Assembly (NCBI RefSeq): GCF_934294775.1
Contig: NZ_CAKRAH010000052.1
Span: forward strand, 1 to 18,224
Length of the DNA stretch: 18,224 nucleotides
DNA from: an uncultured Dorea sp.
GTDB lineage: Bacteria > Bacillota > Clostridia > Lachnospirales > Lachnospiraceae
Direction of reading: 5' to 3'
Numbering within the stretch: the first letter of the stretch is position 1; every line of letters starts with the position of its first letter. Shown piece by piece: positions 7,282-15,032 of this stretch. Below the pieces are notes generated by a model, which had not been told where the DNA came from, made no database searches, and saw nothing but the letters and a program-made list of their open reading frames with translations. The position numbers were made by a program, and so were the translations under genes.

Positions 7282-8838
7282 TTATCTCATTCTGCTTCCG
7301 GCATATGCCACACATCCGGCTATTACAATAAAAATCGCACAATACTTCATTACTTTTCTCAGTATTTTACTTTCATTTCCAACCGTTGCAGTTGCCGCCG
7401 TTCCAATTGCAATGCTCTGCGGAGAAATCATCTTTCCGATTGTCGCCCCGACTGTATTCGCTCCCGCAAGCCAGCACGGATCCAGTCCAAGACTTCCTGC
7501 AGTCTCTACCTGCAAGCCTCCAAACAACACATTTGCAGAAGTTCCGCTTCCTGTCACAAATGTTCCTATTGCTCCGACAAACGGTGCTGCCGCCGGATAG
7601 AAATCGCCTGTCAACGTTACCAACATACCGGCAATCTCCGCAATCATTCCGCTGTGGCTCATGATTTTTGCCATGGCCATGATCGACATGATCGTAACCA
7701 CCGTCTTCCACATCTGTCTACAGGTATCCTTAAACACCTTTCCTATCAGTGAAATGTCTGCTCCCTGAATCTTTCCTCCGATCACGGCAGCCAGAAGTAT
7801 CAGCACACCCGGTGTTGCGACCCAGGTAAATGTATACGGCGTACCGCTTTTGCCACTATAGATCTGAACGACCGTCTTAATCTTTCCCAGTGTGTCATGC
7901 AGCGGCGGAACCATACTCGATGTAAGCAGCAGAAATACAAAAATCAGAATAAACGGAATGCATGCCTTCACCGCTTCTGCTATTGTGATTCTGTTTTCTG
8001 ACTCCTGACATATCTCTTCCTGCTTCTTATCTCCGATCAGATATTCTTTTTCCCGGCTCTGCGGATTTTTTCTTGCCATCAAGATCGTCACTGCCATCGA
8101 ACATACCGAGCCGATGATGACCGGGAGTTCTGCTCCCAGGAATCTCGCTGCCAGAAGTTCCGGTACGGCAAATGCAATTCCGGATGCAAGTGTAATCGGC
8201 CAGATGCCTTTCAATGCCCTGACTGATTTTCCTTCAATGATCACCATCACAAAAGGTGTGATTAAGATTAACGGTAATAACTGCACCGTTGTATCCCATG
8301 CAAGACTTCCCTGTGATATTTCCGTAAGCTGCGCCAATGTTACCGTCGGTATTCCGACAGAGCCGAAGGCCGTTGGTGTTGCATTTGCTACCAGACAGGC
8401 AACCGTCGCAGGGATTGGTGAAAATCCAAGTCCGCAAAGGATTCCCGCCGGAATGGCAACCGCTGTTCCAAATCCAGCCATACCTTCCAGAAATCCTCCG
8501 AATCCCCAGCCGATCAACAGCAGCAGGATTCTCCGGTCTTTTGACACCCCCGTCAGTACTTTCTTGATCTTCTCCATACTTCCTGTTGCTATACACAGGT
8601 TGTAGGTAAATACTGCGGCAATAATCACCAGGCTTACCGGCCAGATGGCCATAGCCACACCCTCCAGACCTCCGGTTACACAATCCTTCACCGGCATCTT
8701 CCAGTAAGTAAGTGCCAGCAAGATTGCTGCCGCAAGAGCAATCGGACAGGCTTTGAATGCCGGCTTTTTTAATACCCCAAGTGCCAGCATCAGCCACAGG
8801 ATCGGTAACAGCGCAAGAACAAACGCTAAAAGTTTCAT
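7282..8838 (-). CDS. lctP: L-lactate permease (LctP family)
   Basis: Polytopic transporter for lactate uptake, first gene of the lactate operon. The 518-residue protein has many hydrophobic helices throughout and the LctP-family signatures GWGFGGFLEGMAGFGTAVAIPAGIL and GTFVTGSGTSANVLFGGLQ. The end segment GATIGKMISPQSIAIGTAA is also diagnostic. A loop rich in charged residues (about 265-285) is cytoplasmic in this type of protein. The start is set at the ATG ending at 8838 because GGAGGG lies 8 bases upstream. An in-frame ATG seven codons earlier (8859) would place that ribosome binding site inside the gene. The family also transports glycolate. Confidence 0.92.
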   Translation of the reverse strand: MKLLAFVLALLPILWLMLALGVLKKPAFKACPIALAAAILLALTYWKMPVKDCVTGGLEGVAMAIWPVSLVIIAAVFTYNLCIATGSMEKIKKVLTGVSKDRRILLLLIGWGFGGFLEGMAGFGTAVAIPAGILCGLGFSPIPATVACLVANATPTAFGSVGIPTVTLAQLTEISQGSLAWDTTVQLLPLILITPFVMVIIEGKSVRALKGIWPITLASGIAFAVPELLAARFLGAELPVIIGSVCSMAVTILMARKNPQSREKEYLIGDKKQEEICQESENRITIAEAVKACIPFILIFVFLLLTSSMVPPLHDTLGKIKTVVQIYSGKSGTPYTFTWVATPGVLILLAAVIGGKIQGADISLIGKVFKDTCRQMWKTVVTIMSIMAMAKIMSHSGMIAEIAGMLVTLTGDFYPAAAPFVGAIGTFVTGSGTSANVLFGGLQVETAGSLGLDPCWLAGANTVGATIGKMISPQSIAIGTAATATVGNESKILRKVMKYCAIFIVIAGCVAYAGSRMR

Positions 8839-8872
8839 TGTGATGTGCCCTCCATTCATAACGTTTTGTAAT

Positions 8873-8883
8873 TGGTACTACCA
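8873..8883. promoter_or_regulatory. Operator-like site O2 in the lctP leader
   Basis: TGGTACTACCA has the TGGTnnnACCA form bound by PdhR/LldR-type members of the GntR/FadR family. It lies 34 bases before the lctP start codon. The second identical-form site is centred exactly 102 bases away. A TATACA box (8889-8894 on the minus strand) abuts it, which might be a second, weaker promoter. Confidence 0.6.
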
Positions 8884-8889
8884 TTGTTT

Positions 8890-8919
8890 GTATAAAGAAA
8901 ACTTGCCTCAAGCAAGTTT
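8890..8919 (-). terminator. Possible attenuator hairpin in the lctP leader
   Basis: On the minus strand AAACTTGC (8919-8912) and GCAAGTTT (8906-8899) form an 8-bp stem with a 5-base loop, followed by TTTTCTTTA. It lies inside the predicted untranslated leader between the two operators. The stem is short and AT-rich, so it may be only a weak terminator or a stabilising hairpin. Confidence 0.35.
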
Positions 8920-8974
8920 CTATGTACTTTATTATTTTCCATTTATACCCGCCAGTAGAAATGAACCAGCACAT

Positions 8975-8985
8975 TGGTCGTACCA
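8975..8985. promoter_or_regulatory. Operator-like site O1 near the lct transcription start
   Basis: TGGTCGTACCA again fits TGGTnnnACCA. It lies about 10-20 bases downstream of the predicted transcription start, where a bound GntR/FadR protein would block RNA polymerase. The product of 9246-9947 is the likely ligand-responsive regulator. Confidence 0.6.
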
Positions 8986-9000
8986 CTCTTTTGTGTATTT

Positions 9001-9029
9001 AGTATAGTTCTTGTGGATTTCAAAGTCAA
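9001..9029 (-). promoter_or_regulatory. Sigma-A promoter of the lctP-etfB-etfA-lctD operon
   Basis: On the minus strand TTGACT (9029-9024) and TATACT (9006-9001) are spaced by exactly 17 bases, five of six matches to each consensus hexamer. The upstream 60 bases are very AT-rich, as in an UP element. The predicted start near 8994 gives a leader of about 155 bases before lctP. Confidence 0.7.
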
Positions 9030-9104
9030 TATTTGTTTATTTTTTCACATCATTGATTTTTTATAGACAAATTTGTAGATTTTTTCACCAATTTTTCTTA
9101 CACG

Positions 9105-9120
9105 CTCAGGTACTCAGGTA
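9105..9120. repeat. Tandem 8-bp repeat
   Basis: CTCAGGTA occurs twice head to tail between the GntR-gene terminator and the lct promoter. It might be a binding site or chance; no further copy was noticed nearby. Confidence 0.3.
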
Positions 9121-9158
9121 TCTGTATGACCTGCAACTGTTTCTTACGAACGCATGGC

Positions 9159-9206
9159 ATAAAAAAGCGGCTGCCCGCCGGTTTCCCACCGTCAAAGCAA
9201 CCGCTT
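9159..9206 (-). terminator. Intrinsic terminator of the DeoR-GntR regulator unit
   Basis: On the minus strand AAGCGGTTGC (9206-9197) pairs with GCAGCCGCTT (9174-9165) with one mismatch. An inner GC-rich hairpin fills the loop and a run of T residues follows. It lies 40 bases past the GntR stop codon and separates regulator transcription from the lct promoter. Confidence 0.85.
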
Positions 9207-9245
9207 AATTTCGCATTTTGCAAAGCATCTTTCCTTTTATACTCT

Positions 9246-9947
9246 CTATACTTTTCTATTTTCCCGCTCTTTTAAAATCTCATTGATCAGCATAAAGTGA
9301 CATTTTAATGCTTCCTGACCTTTCGTTTCATCTTTCTCTTTCAGTGCTTCTATCAATTTTTTATGATATTCATTTAACATTTTTTTCCGCTCTTCCGTAC
9401 GCAAAATCTCCGCACGCATATCGTGAATAAATGAATCAATCACACCGGAACATGCCTCCAAAAAATCCTGCACCAGTATATTACCCGACGCCTGTGCGAG
9501 TGTATAATGCAGTTTCTTATCCAGTGCTGCATTCTTCACATCATCCTGACTCCGATCCAGTTCCTTTACTGCTTTCTCCATTTCTTCTATCTGACCATCT
9601 GATGCATTCTCTATCGCAAGCGTAAAAGCCAGACATTCCAATGCCTGGCGTATCTGGCTGATCTGCCTGTAGTCTATCTGATCCATGGCAAACATCATCG
9701 TCATCGTTTCCGCAAGACTTTTCTGAAATTCACAGGTAATATAATTTCCCGATCCCTGCTGTGAAGAGATCACTCCTGTCATATCCATGATGCGGATTGC
9801 CTCGCGCACCGAATTACGGCTTACGCTCAACTGTTCTGCGATATCCCGCTCCGGCGGCAATTTCTCCCCCGGACGAAGTTCCCCATCTATGATCTTCTGT
9901 TTAAAATAATCTATGACACCTTTATAAGCTTTCTGCTGTTTTTCCAT
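9246..9947 (-). CDS. GntR/FadR-family transcriptional regulator, probable lactate-responsive (LldR-like)
   Basis: 233 residues: an N-terminal winged helix (about 7-73, with PGEKLPPERDIAEQLSVSRNSVREAIR) and an all-helical FCD ligand domain (about 85-225). The FCD metal-ligand positions are present as D143, H147, H195 and H217. FadR-subfamily proteins of this kind sense small carboxylates such as lactate. The gene sits directly before the lactate operon, and two TGGTnnnACCA sites flank the start of the lct transcript. Its own transcript probably comes from the DeoR-type gene just upstream: the gap is 15 bases, with GGGAGAAG before the ATG. Lactate as effector and the lct operon as target are inferred from context; activator instead of repressor is possible. 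Confidence 0.88.
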   Translation of the reverse strand: MEKQQKAYKGVIDYFKQKIIDGELRPGEKLPPERDIAEQLSVSRNSVREAIRIMDMTGVISSQQGSGNYITCEFQKSLAETMTMMFAMDQIDYRQISQIRQALECLAFTLAIENASDGQIEEMEKAVKELDRSQDDVKNAALDKKLHYTLAQASGNILVQDFLEACSGVIDSFIHDMRAEILRTEERKKMLNEYHKKLIEALKEKDETKGQEALKCHFMLINEILKERENRKV

Positions 9948-9962
9948 CTGAATCTTCTCCCA

Positions 9963-10730
9963 CTATGCAATCACTAATGGAACGTCCAGTTCTTCCGCTT
10001 TCCGGATATTCTCTCTGGAAACCCCATCATCTGTAATAATCTTATATACTTCATTTGTCGGACAGATTACAGACAGATAGCCACCTCCGAATTTACTGCT
10101 GTCTGCAAGTACATATACCTTCTCTGCCGCTTTCATGATCGCTTTTTTTACTTCCATCTGTGGCGTGGCAATGGAAGTAAGACCCACATTAAAATTAATA
10201 CTGTGAACACCGATAAATGCTTTATCCACATGGAACTTTGACATATTCTGGATTGCCACATCCCCCATTGTTGCCGCAAGATGTCCCGTCACATAGCCTC
10301 CGATCATAAAGAGTTCCACATGTCCGACTCCCGCCAGCTCATTTCCGGTGATCAGGGAATTGGTCACAACCGCAATCCTTTTTTCCGGATGGTTCCGGAT
10401 CTCCCTGGCAAGGTAGAAACTGGTCGACGCATCATCGATGATGATCGTATCCCGGTCTTCCAGAAAATCATAAGCCATTTCCGCAATCTGCTTTTTCTGT
10501 GCGACATTCCGGTAGAGGGATTCTGTCGAATATCTTCCGCTTTCAGTTTCCGCCGTTTCCAGCTTCACCGCTCCGCCATGGGTGCGCTTCAACAATCCTT
10601 CTATATCCATCGCTTTGATATCATTCCTGATCGTCACTTCCGAGCATCCGAATTCCCTGCTCAGATCTGTTACCTTTACTTTTCCTTTTCTGTCAAGTTC
10701 TCTTAATATCTCATTTCTACGTTCTTCCAT
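9963..10730 (-). CDS. DeoR-family transcriptional regulator
   Basis: 255 residues. An N-terminal DeoR helix-turn-helix (about 1-57: RRNEILRELDRKGKVKVTDLSREFGCSEVTIRNDI, then LKRTHGGAV) is followed by the DeoRC sugar-phosphate sensor domain. Family motifs there include IIIDDASTSFYLAREI, VVTNSL, GG at the start of the ligand-site strand, DKAFIGV and YVLADSSKFG. Such proteins usually repress sugar catabolic operons and release DNA on binding a phosphorylated sugar. The nearest catabolic genes are the tetronate operon (11515-15017) and the divergent isomerase operon, whose shared promoter region is full of TTTCGTTT-like sites. That assignment is inferred. It starts after GGGGAGG and has a promoter with a perfect TTGACA. 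It appears co-transcribed with the GntR gene downstream. Confidence 0.9.
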   Translation of the reverse strand: MEERRNEILRELDRKGKVKVTDLSREFGCSEVTIRNDIKAMDIEGLLKRTHGGAVKLETAETESGRYSTESLYRNVAQKKQIAEMAYDFLEDRDTIIIDDASTSFYLAREIRNHPEKRIAVVTNSLITGNELAGVGHVELFMIGGYVTGHLAATMGDVAIQNMSKFHVDKAFIGVHSINFNVGLTSIATPQMEVKKAIMKAAEKVYVLADSSKFGGGYLSVICPTNEVYKIITDDGVSRENIRKAEELDVPLVIA

Positions 10731-10764
10731 GGCCGCCTCCCCTGCAACTATCTCTTAATAAATA

Positions 10765-10792
10765 AGTTTACACTATCTGTTTTTATTGTCAA
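10765..10792 (-). promoter_or_regulatory. Sigma-A promoter of the DeoR-GntR regulator genes
   Basis: On the minus strand a perfect TTGACA (10792-10787) is followed after 16 bases by TAAACT (10770-10765). Transcription would start near 10758, leaving a short leader to the DeoR start codon at 10730. No TTTCGTTT site is seen here, so autoregulation through that motif is not supported. Confidence 0.6.
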
Positions 10793-10839
10793 GCACACGG
10801 CCATTTCCTTTTTTAAAACAATCCCAATATTTTTCTCTG

Positions 10840-11418
10840 TTATCTCATTCTCACCTTACTCTGTCCAAGCTGTGTGGCGATGATAGTAAATATCGGTACA
10901 AACTGGTCTCCAAAATCCTGTTTCGGAAGAATCATTGCACATTCCGGTGCATAATAGATTCCGATCGTCTTCGGTGTCACTACCGCTCTCTCGATATGAT
11001 CCCATTCATAGGTTCTGCTCTCTTCATTCTGTCTTATCGTAATACCAGCTTCCGAAAATGTATACTCTGCCGGTGAATTATATTCTTTATTTATAACAAC
11101 CTGTTTTTTTGCCCGCATCTTAAGCTGGATCGGCGTACCGCCAAGGAACAGTACTGCCGCAGCAAGATAAAGTGCTGCTCCCGCACCATTTACCTTTCCT
11201 GTTGTATAAGAAAAGATTCCCATAAAAACAATTGCAAGTCCAAGGATATTGACCAGGAAACCACTGAATTTGGAATATGCATGGAACAAAAGGAAATCAT
11301 ACAATGCTTCCTTTGTCATGTTCACTGTCATCCGGCTTTCTTTGATCACATCTGCCGGTCCTGTCGCTTCATTTTCTGTTGTTACATTTTCTTCTGTCAT
11401 ATTCTCTGGTGTACTCAT
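10840..11418 (-). CDS. YcxB-like membrane protein
   Basis: 192 residues of unknown function. A polar, acidic N-terminus (1-30) and a short amphipathic segment lead to two transmembrane helices (about 54-72 and 80-97), then a soluble C-terminal domain. That domain reads YTFSEAGITIRQNEESRTYEWDHIERAVVTPKTIGIYY, the pattern of the YcxB-like C-terminal family (PH-like fold). The start is supported by AGGAGG about 10 bases upstream. It lies 96 bases after the permease gene, past a probable terminator, so it may be expressed by read-through or from its own weak promoter. Nothing links it to sugar-acid catabolism, and no terminator is obvious between it and the DeoR gene. Confidence 0.75.
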   Translation of the reverse strand: MSTPENMTEENVTTENEATGPADVIKESRMTVNMTKEALYDFLLFHAYSKFSGFLVNILGLAIVFMGIFSYTTGKVNGAGAALYLAAAVLFLGGTPIQLKMRAKKQVVINKEYNSPAEYTFSEAGITIRQNEESRTYEWDHIERAVVTPKTIGIYYAPECAMILPKQDFGDQFVPIFTIIATQLGQSKVRMR

Positions 11419-11450
11419 AGCATAACCTCCTGTTTTTTTCTTTGTTTTTT

Positions 11451-11487
11451 AGAAAAGTCCTTTTATACTTTGACATATAAAAGGACT
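11451..11487 (-). terminator. Probable terminator of the pdxA2-dtnK-permease operon
   Basis: A perfect 12-bp stem, AGTCCTTTTATA (11456-11467) and TATAAAAGGACT (11476-11487), has an 8-base loop. On the minus strand it is followed by TTTCT, a short T-tract, so termination may be partial. It begins 28 bases after the permease stop codon. Confidence 0.65.
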
Positions 11488-11514
11488 GAAATGTTATTTG
11501 TATTACGGTTCAGA

Positions 11515-12549
11515 TTAGTTTGCTTTTACTTGATCATAAGCCCAGCCTTCCGGACTGTAGATACCTTTCTGTTTCTTCTGCATCCATTTATCAAATGCTG
11601 CTGTAATGAACGGGCAGAGGAACAGTGTAATGATAGATGCTGTCGCACACTGTGCTGTTGCCATACTTACCATACCTTCCATTGAAGGATCTGCTTCTGC
11701 AACTGCTGCAGGTGTCATAGCTGAGTTCAGGGCTGTCGTACCGATAGCTGCACCCATCGCATTTCTTTCCTTCTTTGGAAGGAGAAGATTGATTACGAAG
11801 AAGAAGATAACTGCTGTTGCTGCAGAGATCAGTCCAAGTACGATACCGGAAGCTCCTGCTGTCAGGATTGTCTTAACGTCTGTCTTCGCACCGATAGAAA
11901 TAGTCATGAAGAATGTTACGATCGGCTGTGCTGTCTTACATGCATCACGGAATCCTTTGTCCAGATTTCCCCAGAAGAATCCGATAAGCAGTGGCACTAA
12001 TACTGCGATCAGGGATTTGATCGGGATGTTTGCAAGTCCTGTTGCTCCAAGTGCGATCAGTGTAAAGAATGGTCCGTCATTCAGTGACAGGATTGAGATA
12101 GCTCCTGTATCTGTTGCATTTCCAAACTGTGAAGAAAGGGAAATGTACAGTGATCCGTTTGAGTTCGTGATTGCTGCGATCAATACGAATGGTGCGATTC
12201 CGAGGAAACCTTCCGGTCCGCAGATCTTACCAACAATAAGACCAACGATAACTCCAAGTAAGAACTTGGTACCAGTCATAATTACACCTTTATAAAGCGG
12301 CATACCTACCTGTTTAATGTCGATCATAGATCCACATACGATCAGGAAGAATCCCATCATACATGCATTTCCTTCATAGAACAGTGCTGTTACATATCCT
12401 CCGATCTGGAATACCTGCGGTACAAATGTTGCAAGTACAACCGCGATTACCAACGGGATGATTACCAGACCTCCCGGGAGGTTTTTCATTTTGTTCAGAA
12501 TATCAAGATCTTTTCTTGTGTCCTGAGGCTGTTTGTTTTCTTCGCTCAT
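11515..12549 (-). CDS. KdgT-family sugar-acid permease
   Basis: 344-residue polytopic membrane protein of the 2-keto-3-deoxygluconate permease family (PF03812). The family pattern is clear: NLPGGLVIIPL (23-33), ITNSNGSLYISLSSQFG (127-143), SLNDGPFFTLIALG (155-168) and FFWGNLD (191-197). About ten hydrophobic helices are visible. The classical member imports 2-keto-3-deoxygluconate with protons. Here it follows a tetronate kinase (66-base gap) and PdxA2, so the likely cargo is a four-carbon sugar acid such as D-threonate; that is inferred from the operon. The start follows AAAGGAG. A TTTCGTTT motif (12583-12590) lies upstream in the intergenic gap. Confidence 0.88.
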   Translation of the reverse strand: MSEENKQPQDTRKDLDILNKMKNLPGGLVIIPLVIAVVLATFVPQVFQIGGYVTALFYEGNACMMGFFLIVCGSMIDIKQVGMPLYKGVIMTGTKFLLGVIVGLIVGKICGPEGFLGIAPFVLIAAITNSNGSLYISLSSQFGNATDTGAISILSLNDGPFFTLIALGATGLANIPIKSLIAVLVPLLIGFFWGNLDKGFRDACKTAQPIVTFFMTISIGAKTDVKTILTAGASGIVLGLISAATAVIFFFVINLLLPKKERNAMGAAIGTTALNSAMTPAAVAEADPSMEGMVSMATAQCATASIITLFLCPFITAAFDKWMQKKQKGIYSPEGWAYDQVKAN

Positions 12550-12615
12550 GTTCTCTCTCCTTTTCTCTTTTTTGATGCGCTTTTTCGTTTATGATCAGGA
12601 TGGATTTCCCCGATG

Positions 12616-13956
12616 CTATCTTGCCGATTCTTTAAACAGACGTTCTACGATATCGCAGGCTGTATTGTCATTTCCTGTAAGTCCGCCTTTTCCTACGACC
12701 GGAAGTCCGTCATATTTTCCGACTAATCTTCCGACGTCTGTCTGTGGAATTACGTAGTCCATCACTTCGATGCACTCAACTCCCAGCTGATAGCATACAT
12801 TTACCATCGTGTCACCACCTGTAGTATACAGACCTGCGATTTTTTCTCTTCCTACCTGTTCCAGTACCTGTGAGATAATGGTTCCAAGTCCGGCATTGAT
12901 ACGGTTCGCGCTCATTCCGCCTGCATAGCCACGTTTTTTATCTTCTTCGTCCAGATTCAGAAGCTCTCCGTGAAGCGCTGTCTCAAACAGGATTGCTCTT
13001 GGCTGTTCGTCGCTTTCGAGCAGCTCGACTGCTTTGTTCACAGCTTTGAATGCTTCATCTAACGCTTCATCTCCACCATTGATCAGCGGAATTGGTTCTA
13101 CACTGATTCTGACATGTCTGGAATCTTCACATAATACCTGCATCTGTTTCTTCGTAACCGGTGTTGCACTTCCGGCTGCGATCAGAACAGTCTTTCCTTC
13201 TTCGCTTGCTGCAGGTGGTACATTCGGCTGTTCTTCCTGAATGAGTCCTCTTCTGTATGCAAGTTTTGAAGTAAACGGTCCCGGATCCACTGCGACTACG
13301 TCCCAGTCAAGCTCAATACAGGCCTGTGCGATCTGATCCACATCTTCCAGTGTAATCGCATCCACAATGATGACACCTGCGCCATCATTTCTTACTTCTG
13401 TAAGGGCTTCCCTGATTCCGTCTTTTCCTTTCAGAACCTGATCTAATGTAACCAGTCCGACCTTTCTTCTGGTCTGGCTTGCGAGAAGTCTTGGTATGTA
13501 ATTCTCTTTTACCGGTGTACGTACATCCTGTGCAACCGGTGTGTTGATCAATGCCACACCATCGATCACCGAATATCCGCCAACAAGGATTCTTCTGGAC
13601 TGCGGCATTGCCGGCACGACAACTGCCACTGTATCTTCATTCAGCTGATCTAACATTGCATCAACTTCTACGCCCACGCCGCCACGTAACGTTGTATCAA
13701 TACGTTTTGAAAAGTATTTTACTCCCATCGCTTTTAATGCATTGGTAGCTGATTTTACTTTTTCATATGCTTCTTCTTTTGGAAGTGGTCTTGAATTACT
13801 GCTGATCAGAATCGCGTCAAGAGATGCTGTCTCTCTTGCTTTCTGCGCTGCTTCTTCATTAAAAAATACTGCTGTTCTTGCTTTCGATCTTGCTAATAAT
13901 ACACCTGTCGTTGTTGCTCCTGTCAGGTCATCCGCAACTGCTCCTATCAAAGGCAT
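12616..13956 (-). CDS. dtnK: Four-carbon acid sugar kinase (DUF1537 family, D-threonate kinase-like)
   Basis: Phosphorylates a tetronate at O4 using ATP. The 446-residue protein has the sugar-binding N-terminal domain with ADDLTGA (8-14) and FSKRIDTTLRGGVG (82-95). The nucleotide-binding C-terminal domain has TTGGDT (378-383) and VGKGG (421-425). Family members act on D-threonate, D-erythronate, L-threonate, 3-oxo-tetronates or 2-keto sugar acids. The PdxA2 partner upstream favours D-threonate kinase (DtnK), since PdxA2 consumes 4-phospho-D-threonate. It begins 41 bases after pdxA2, with AGAGAGGA before the ATG. An out-of-frame ATG lies 7 bases before the chosen one. The symbol is a best guess; substrate specificity cannot be read from the sequence. 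Confidence 0.88.
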   Translation of the reverse strand: MPLIGAVADDLTGATTTGVLLARSKARTAVFFNEEAAQKARETASLDAILISSNSRPLPKEEAYEKVKSATNALKAMGVKYFSKRIDTTLRGGVGVEVDAMLDQLNEDTVAVVVPAMPQSRRILVGGYSVIDGVALINTPVAQDVRTPVKENYIPRLLASQTRRKVGLVTLDQVLKGKDGIREALTEVRNDGAGVIIVDAITLEDVDQIAQACIELDWDVVAVDPGPFTSKLAYRRGLIQEEQPNVPPAASEEGKTVLIAAGSATPVTKKQMQVLCEDSRHVRISVEPIPLINGGDEALDEAFKAVNKAVELLESDEQPRAILFETALHGELLNLDEEDKKRGYAGGMSANRINAGLGTIISQVLEQVGREKIAGLYTTGGDTMVNVCYQLGVECIEVMDYVIPQTDVGRLVGKYDGLPVVGKGGLTGNDNTACDIVERLFKESAR

Positions 13957-13997
13957 GATGCATTCCTCTCTTTCTATCCGTTCACTTGCTTTCTGAA

Positions 13998-15017
13998 TTA
14001 ATTTTCTTTTTTCTCATGCTGTTTTGCTGCATACTCTGCGACTACTTTTGTAGACTCGATCAGACTGATGCATCCTGCAATTCCTTTACCTGCAATGTCA
14101 AATGCTGTTCCGTGGTCTACAGAACTTCTGATGAATGGAAGTCCGAATGTAAGTGTTACAGATTTTTCAAAGTCTAACGTCTTACAAGCGATGTGTCCCT
14201 GATCATGATATAAAGAAAGGATTGCATCGAATTTGCCGGATTTTCCAATGTGGAATACGGAGTCAGCCGGGCAAGGTCCGATTGCATTGATTCCTTTTTC
14301 CTGAGCGGCTTTTACTGCCGGCTCGATCTCATCGATCTCTTCACGTCCGAATAATCCGTTGTCTCCGTTATGTGGATTTAATCCTGCAACTGCGATCAGT
14401 GGATTCTCGATTCCGACTTTTCTCAACTCTTTGTCGATGTTAATAACATCTTCAAGAATGACGTCTTTGGTAGCGTAGTGACATGCATCTACCAGTGACA
14501 TATGTCTGCTTACAAAGAATACTCTTAATTTGTGGCAGGAGAACATTGTCAGAGCGTATGGAGAATGTGTTACATTCTGATAGATCTCTGTATGTCCAGG
14601 TTCTTTTACACCGATCAGTTTGATCGCTCCTTTGTGGATTGGTGCTGTAGAAACTGCATCGATCTTTCCTGCTTCTCCAAGTTCGATGGATTTCATGATC
14701 CAGTCAACTGCCATCTGTCCTGCAAGTGCCTGAACTTTTCCCCATTCAATAGAATCTGTATCATAATCACCTGTCTCGATGATGTCTACTGTTCCGAATT
14801 CGTATTTTGCTTCTGATGGATCTTCAATCTTGTTGTACTTTAATTCTTTTCCAAGGACTTTTGCAGCTCTGTCCATGATTGCGATACTTCCGATTACAAA
14901 TGGACGGCAGCAGTCGTGAATCTCTTCGCTTAACATTGTTCCTACTACGATCTCAGGTCCGATACCTGCTGGATCTCCCATTGTGATTGCTGTAACCGGT
15001 TTATACTGTGTACTCAT
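13998..15017 (-). CDS. pdxA2: PdxA2-type 4-phospho-D-threonate dehydrogenase (PdxA family)
   Basis: NAD-dependent oxidative decarboxylase of the PdxA family. In the D-threonate pathway PdxA2 converts 4-phospho-D-threonate to dihydroxyacetone phosphate and CO2. The 339-residue protein starts with the family signature AITMGDPAGIGPEI. The metal ligands H172 (SRHMSL), H216 (GLNPHNGDNG) and H271 (LYHDQGH) are all present, as are STAPIHKG and the late FIRSSVDHGTAFDIAG. It is first in an operon with the DUF1537 kinase and permease, not with vitamin B6 genes, so a catabolic role is preferred over 4-hydroxythreonine-4-phosphate oxidation. The start follows AAAGGAAAG. The leader is crowded with TTTCGTTT motifs. 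Confidence 0.9.
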   Translation of the reverse strand: MSTQYKPVTAITMGDPAGIGPEIVVGTMLSEEIHDCCRPFVIGSIAIMDRAAKVLGKELKYNKIEDPSEAKYEFGTVDIIETGDYDTDSIEWGKVQALAGQMAVDWIMKSIELGEAGKIDAVSTAPIHKGAIKLIGVKEPGHTEIYQNVTHSPYALTMFSCHKLRVFFVSRHMSLVDACHYATKDVILEDVINIDKELRKVGIENPLIAVAGLNPHNGDNGLFGREEIDEIEPAVKAAQEKGINAIGPCPADSVFHIGKSGKFDAILSLYHDQGHIACKTLDFEKSVTLTFGLPFIRSSVDHGTAFDIAGKGIAGCISLIESTKVVAEYAAKQHEKKEN

Positions 15018-15032
15018 AATCTTTTACTTTCC

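Noticed and set aside
8234..8986. Minus-strand open frame of 250 residues overlapping lctP
   Set aside because: It is a frame-shadow of lctP that runs over the lct promoter and operators; the lctP frame carries the family motifs.
9011..9208. Plus-strand open frame of 65 residues in the lct promoter gap
   Set aside because: It crosses the regulator terminator hairpin and has no ribosome binding site or protein-like composition.
9321..9328. Exact TTTCGTTT inside the GntR gene as a further operator
   Set aside because: It is a single copy within coding sequence with no neighbouring variants; chance is enough to explain it.
10731..10839. Terminator for the YcxB-like gene
   Set aside because: Only AT-rich runs are present; no stem with a following T-tract could be found, so none is called.
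11606..12295. Plus-strand open frame of 229 residues
   Set aside because: It is antisense to the KdgT-type permease, lacks a start signal, and its low-complexity translation reflects the permease codons.
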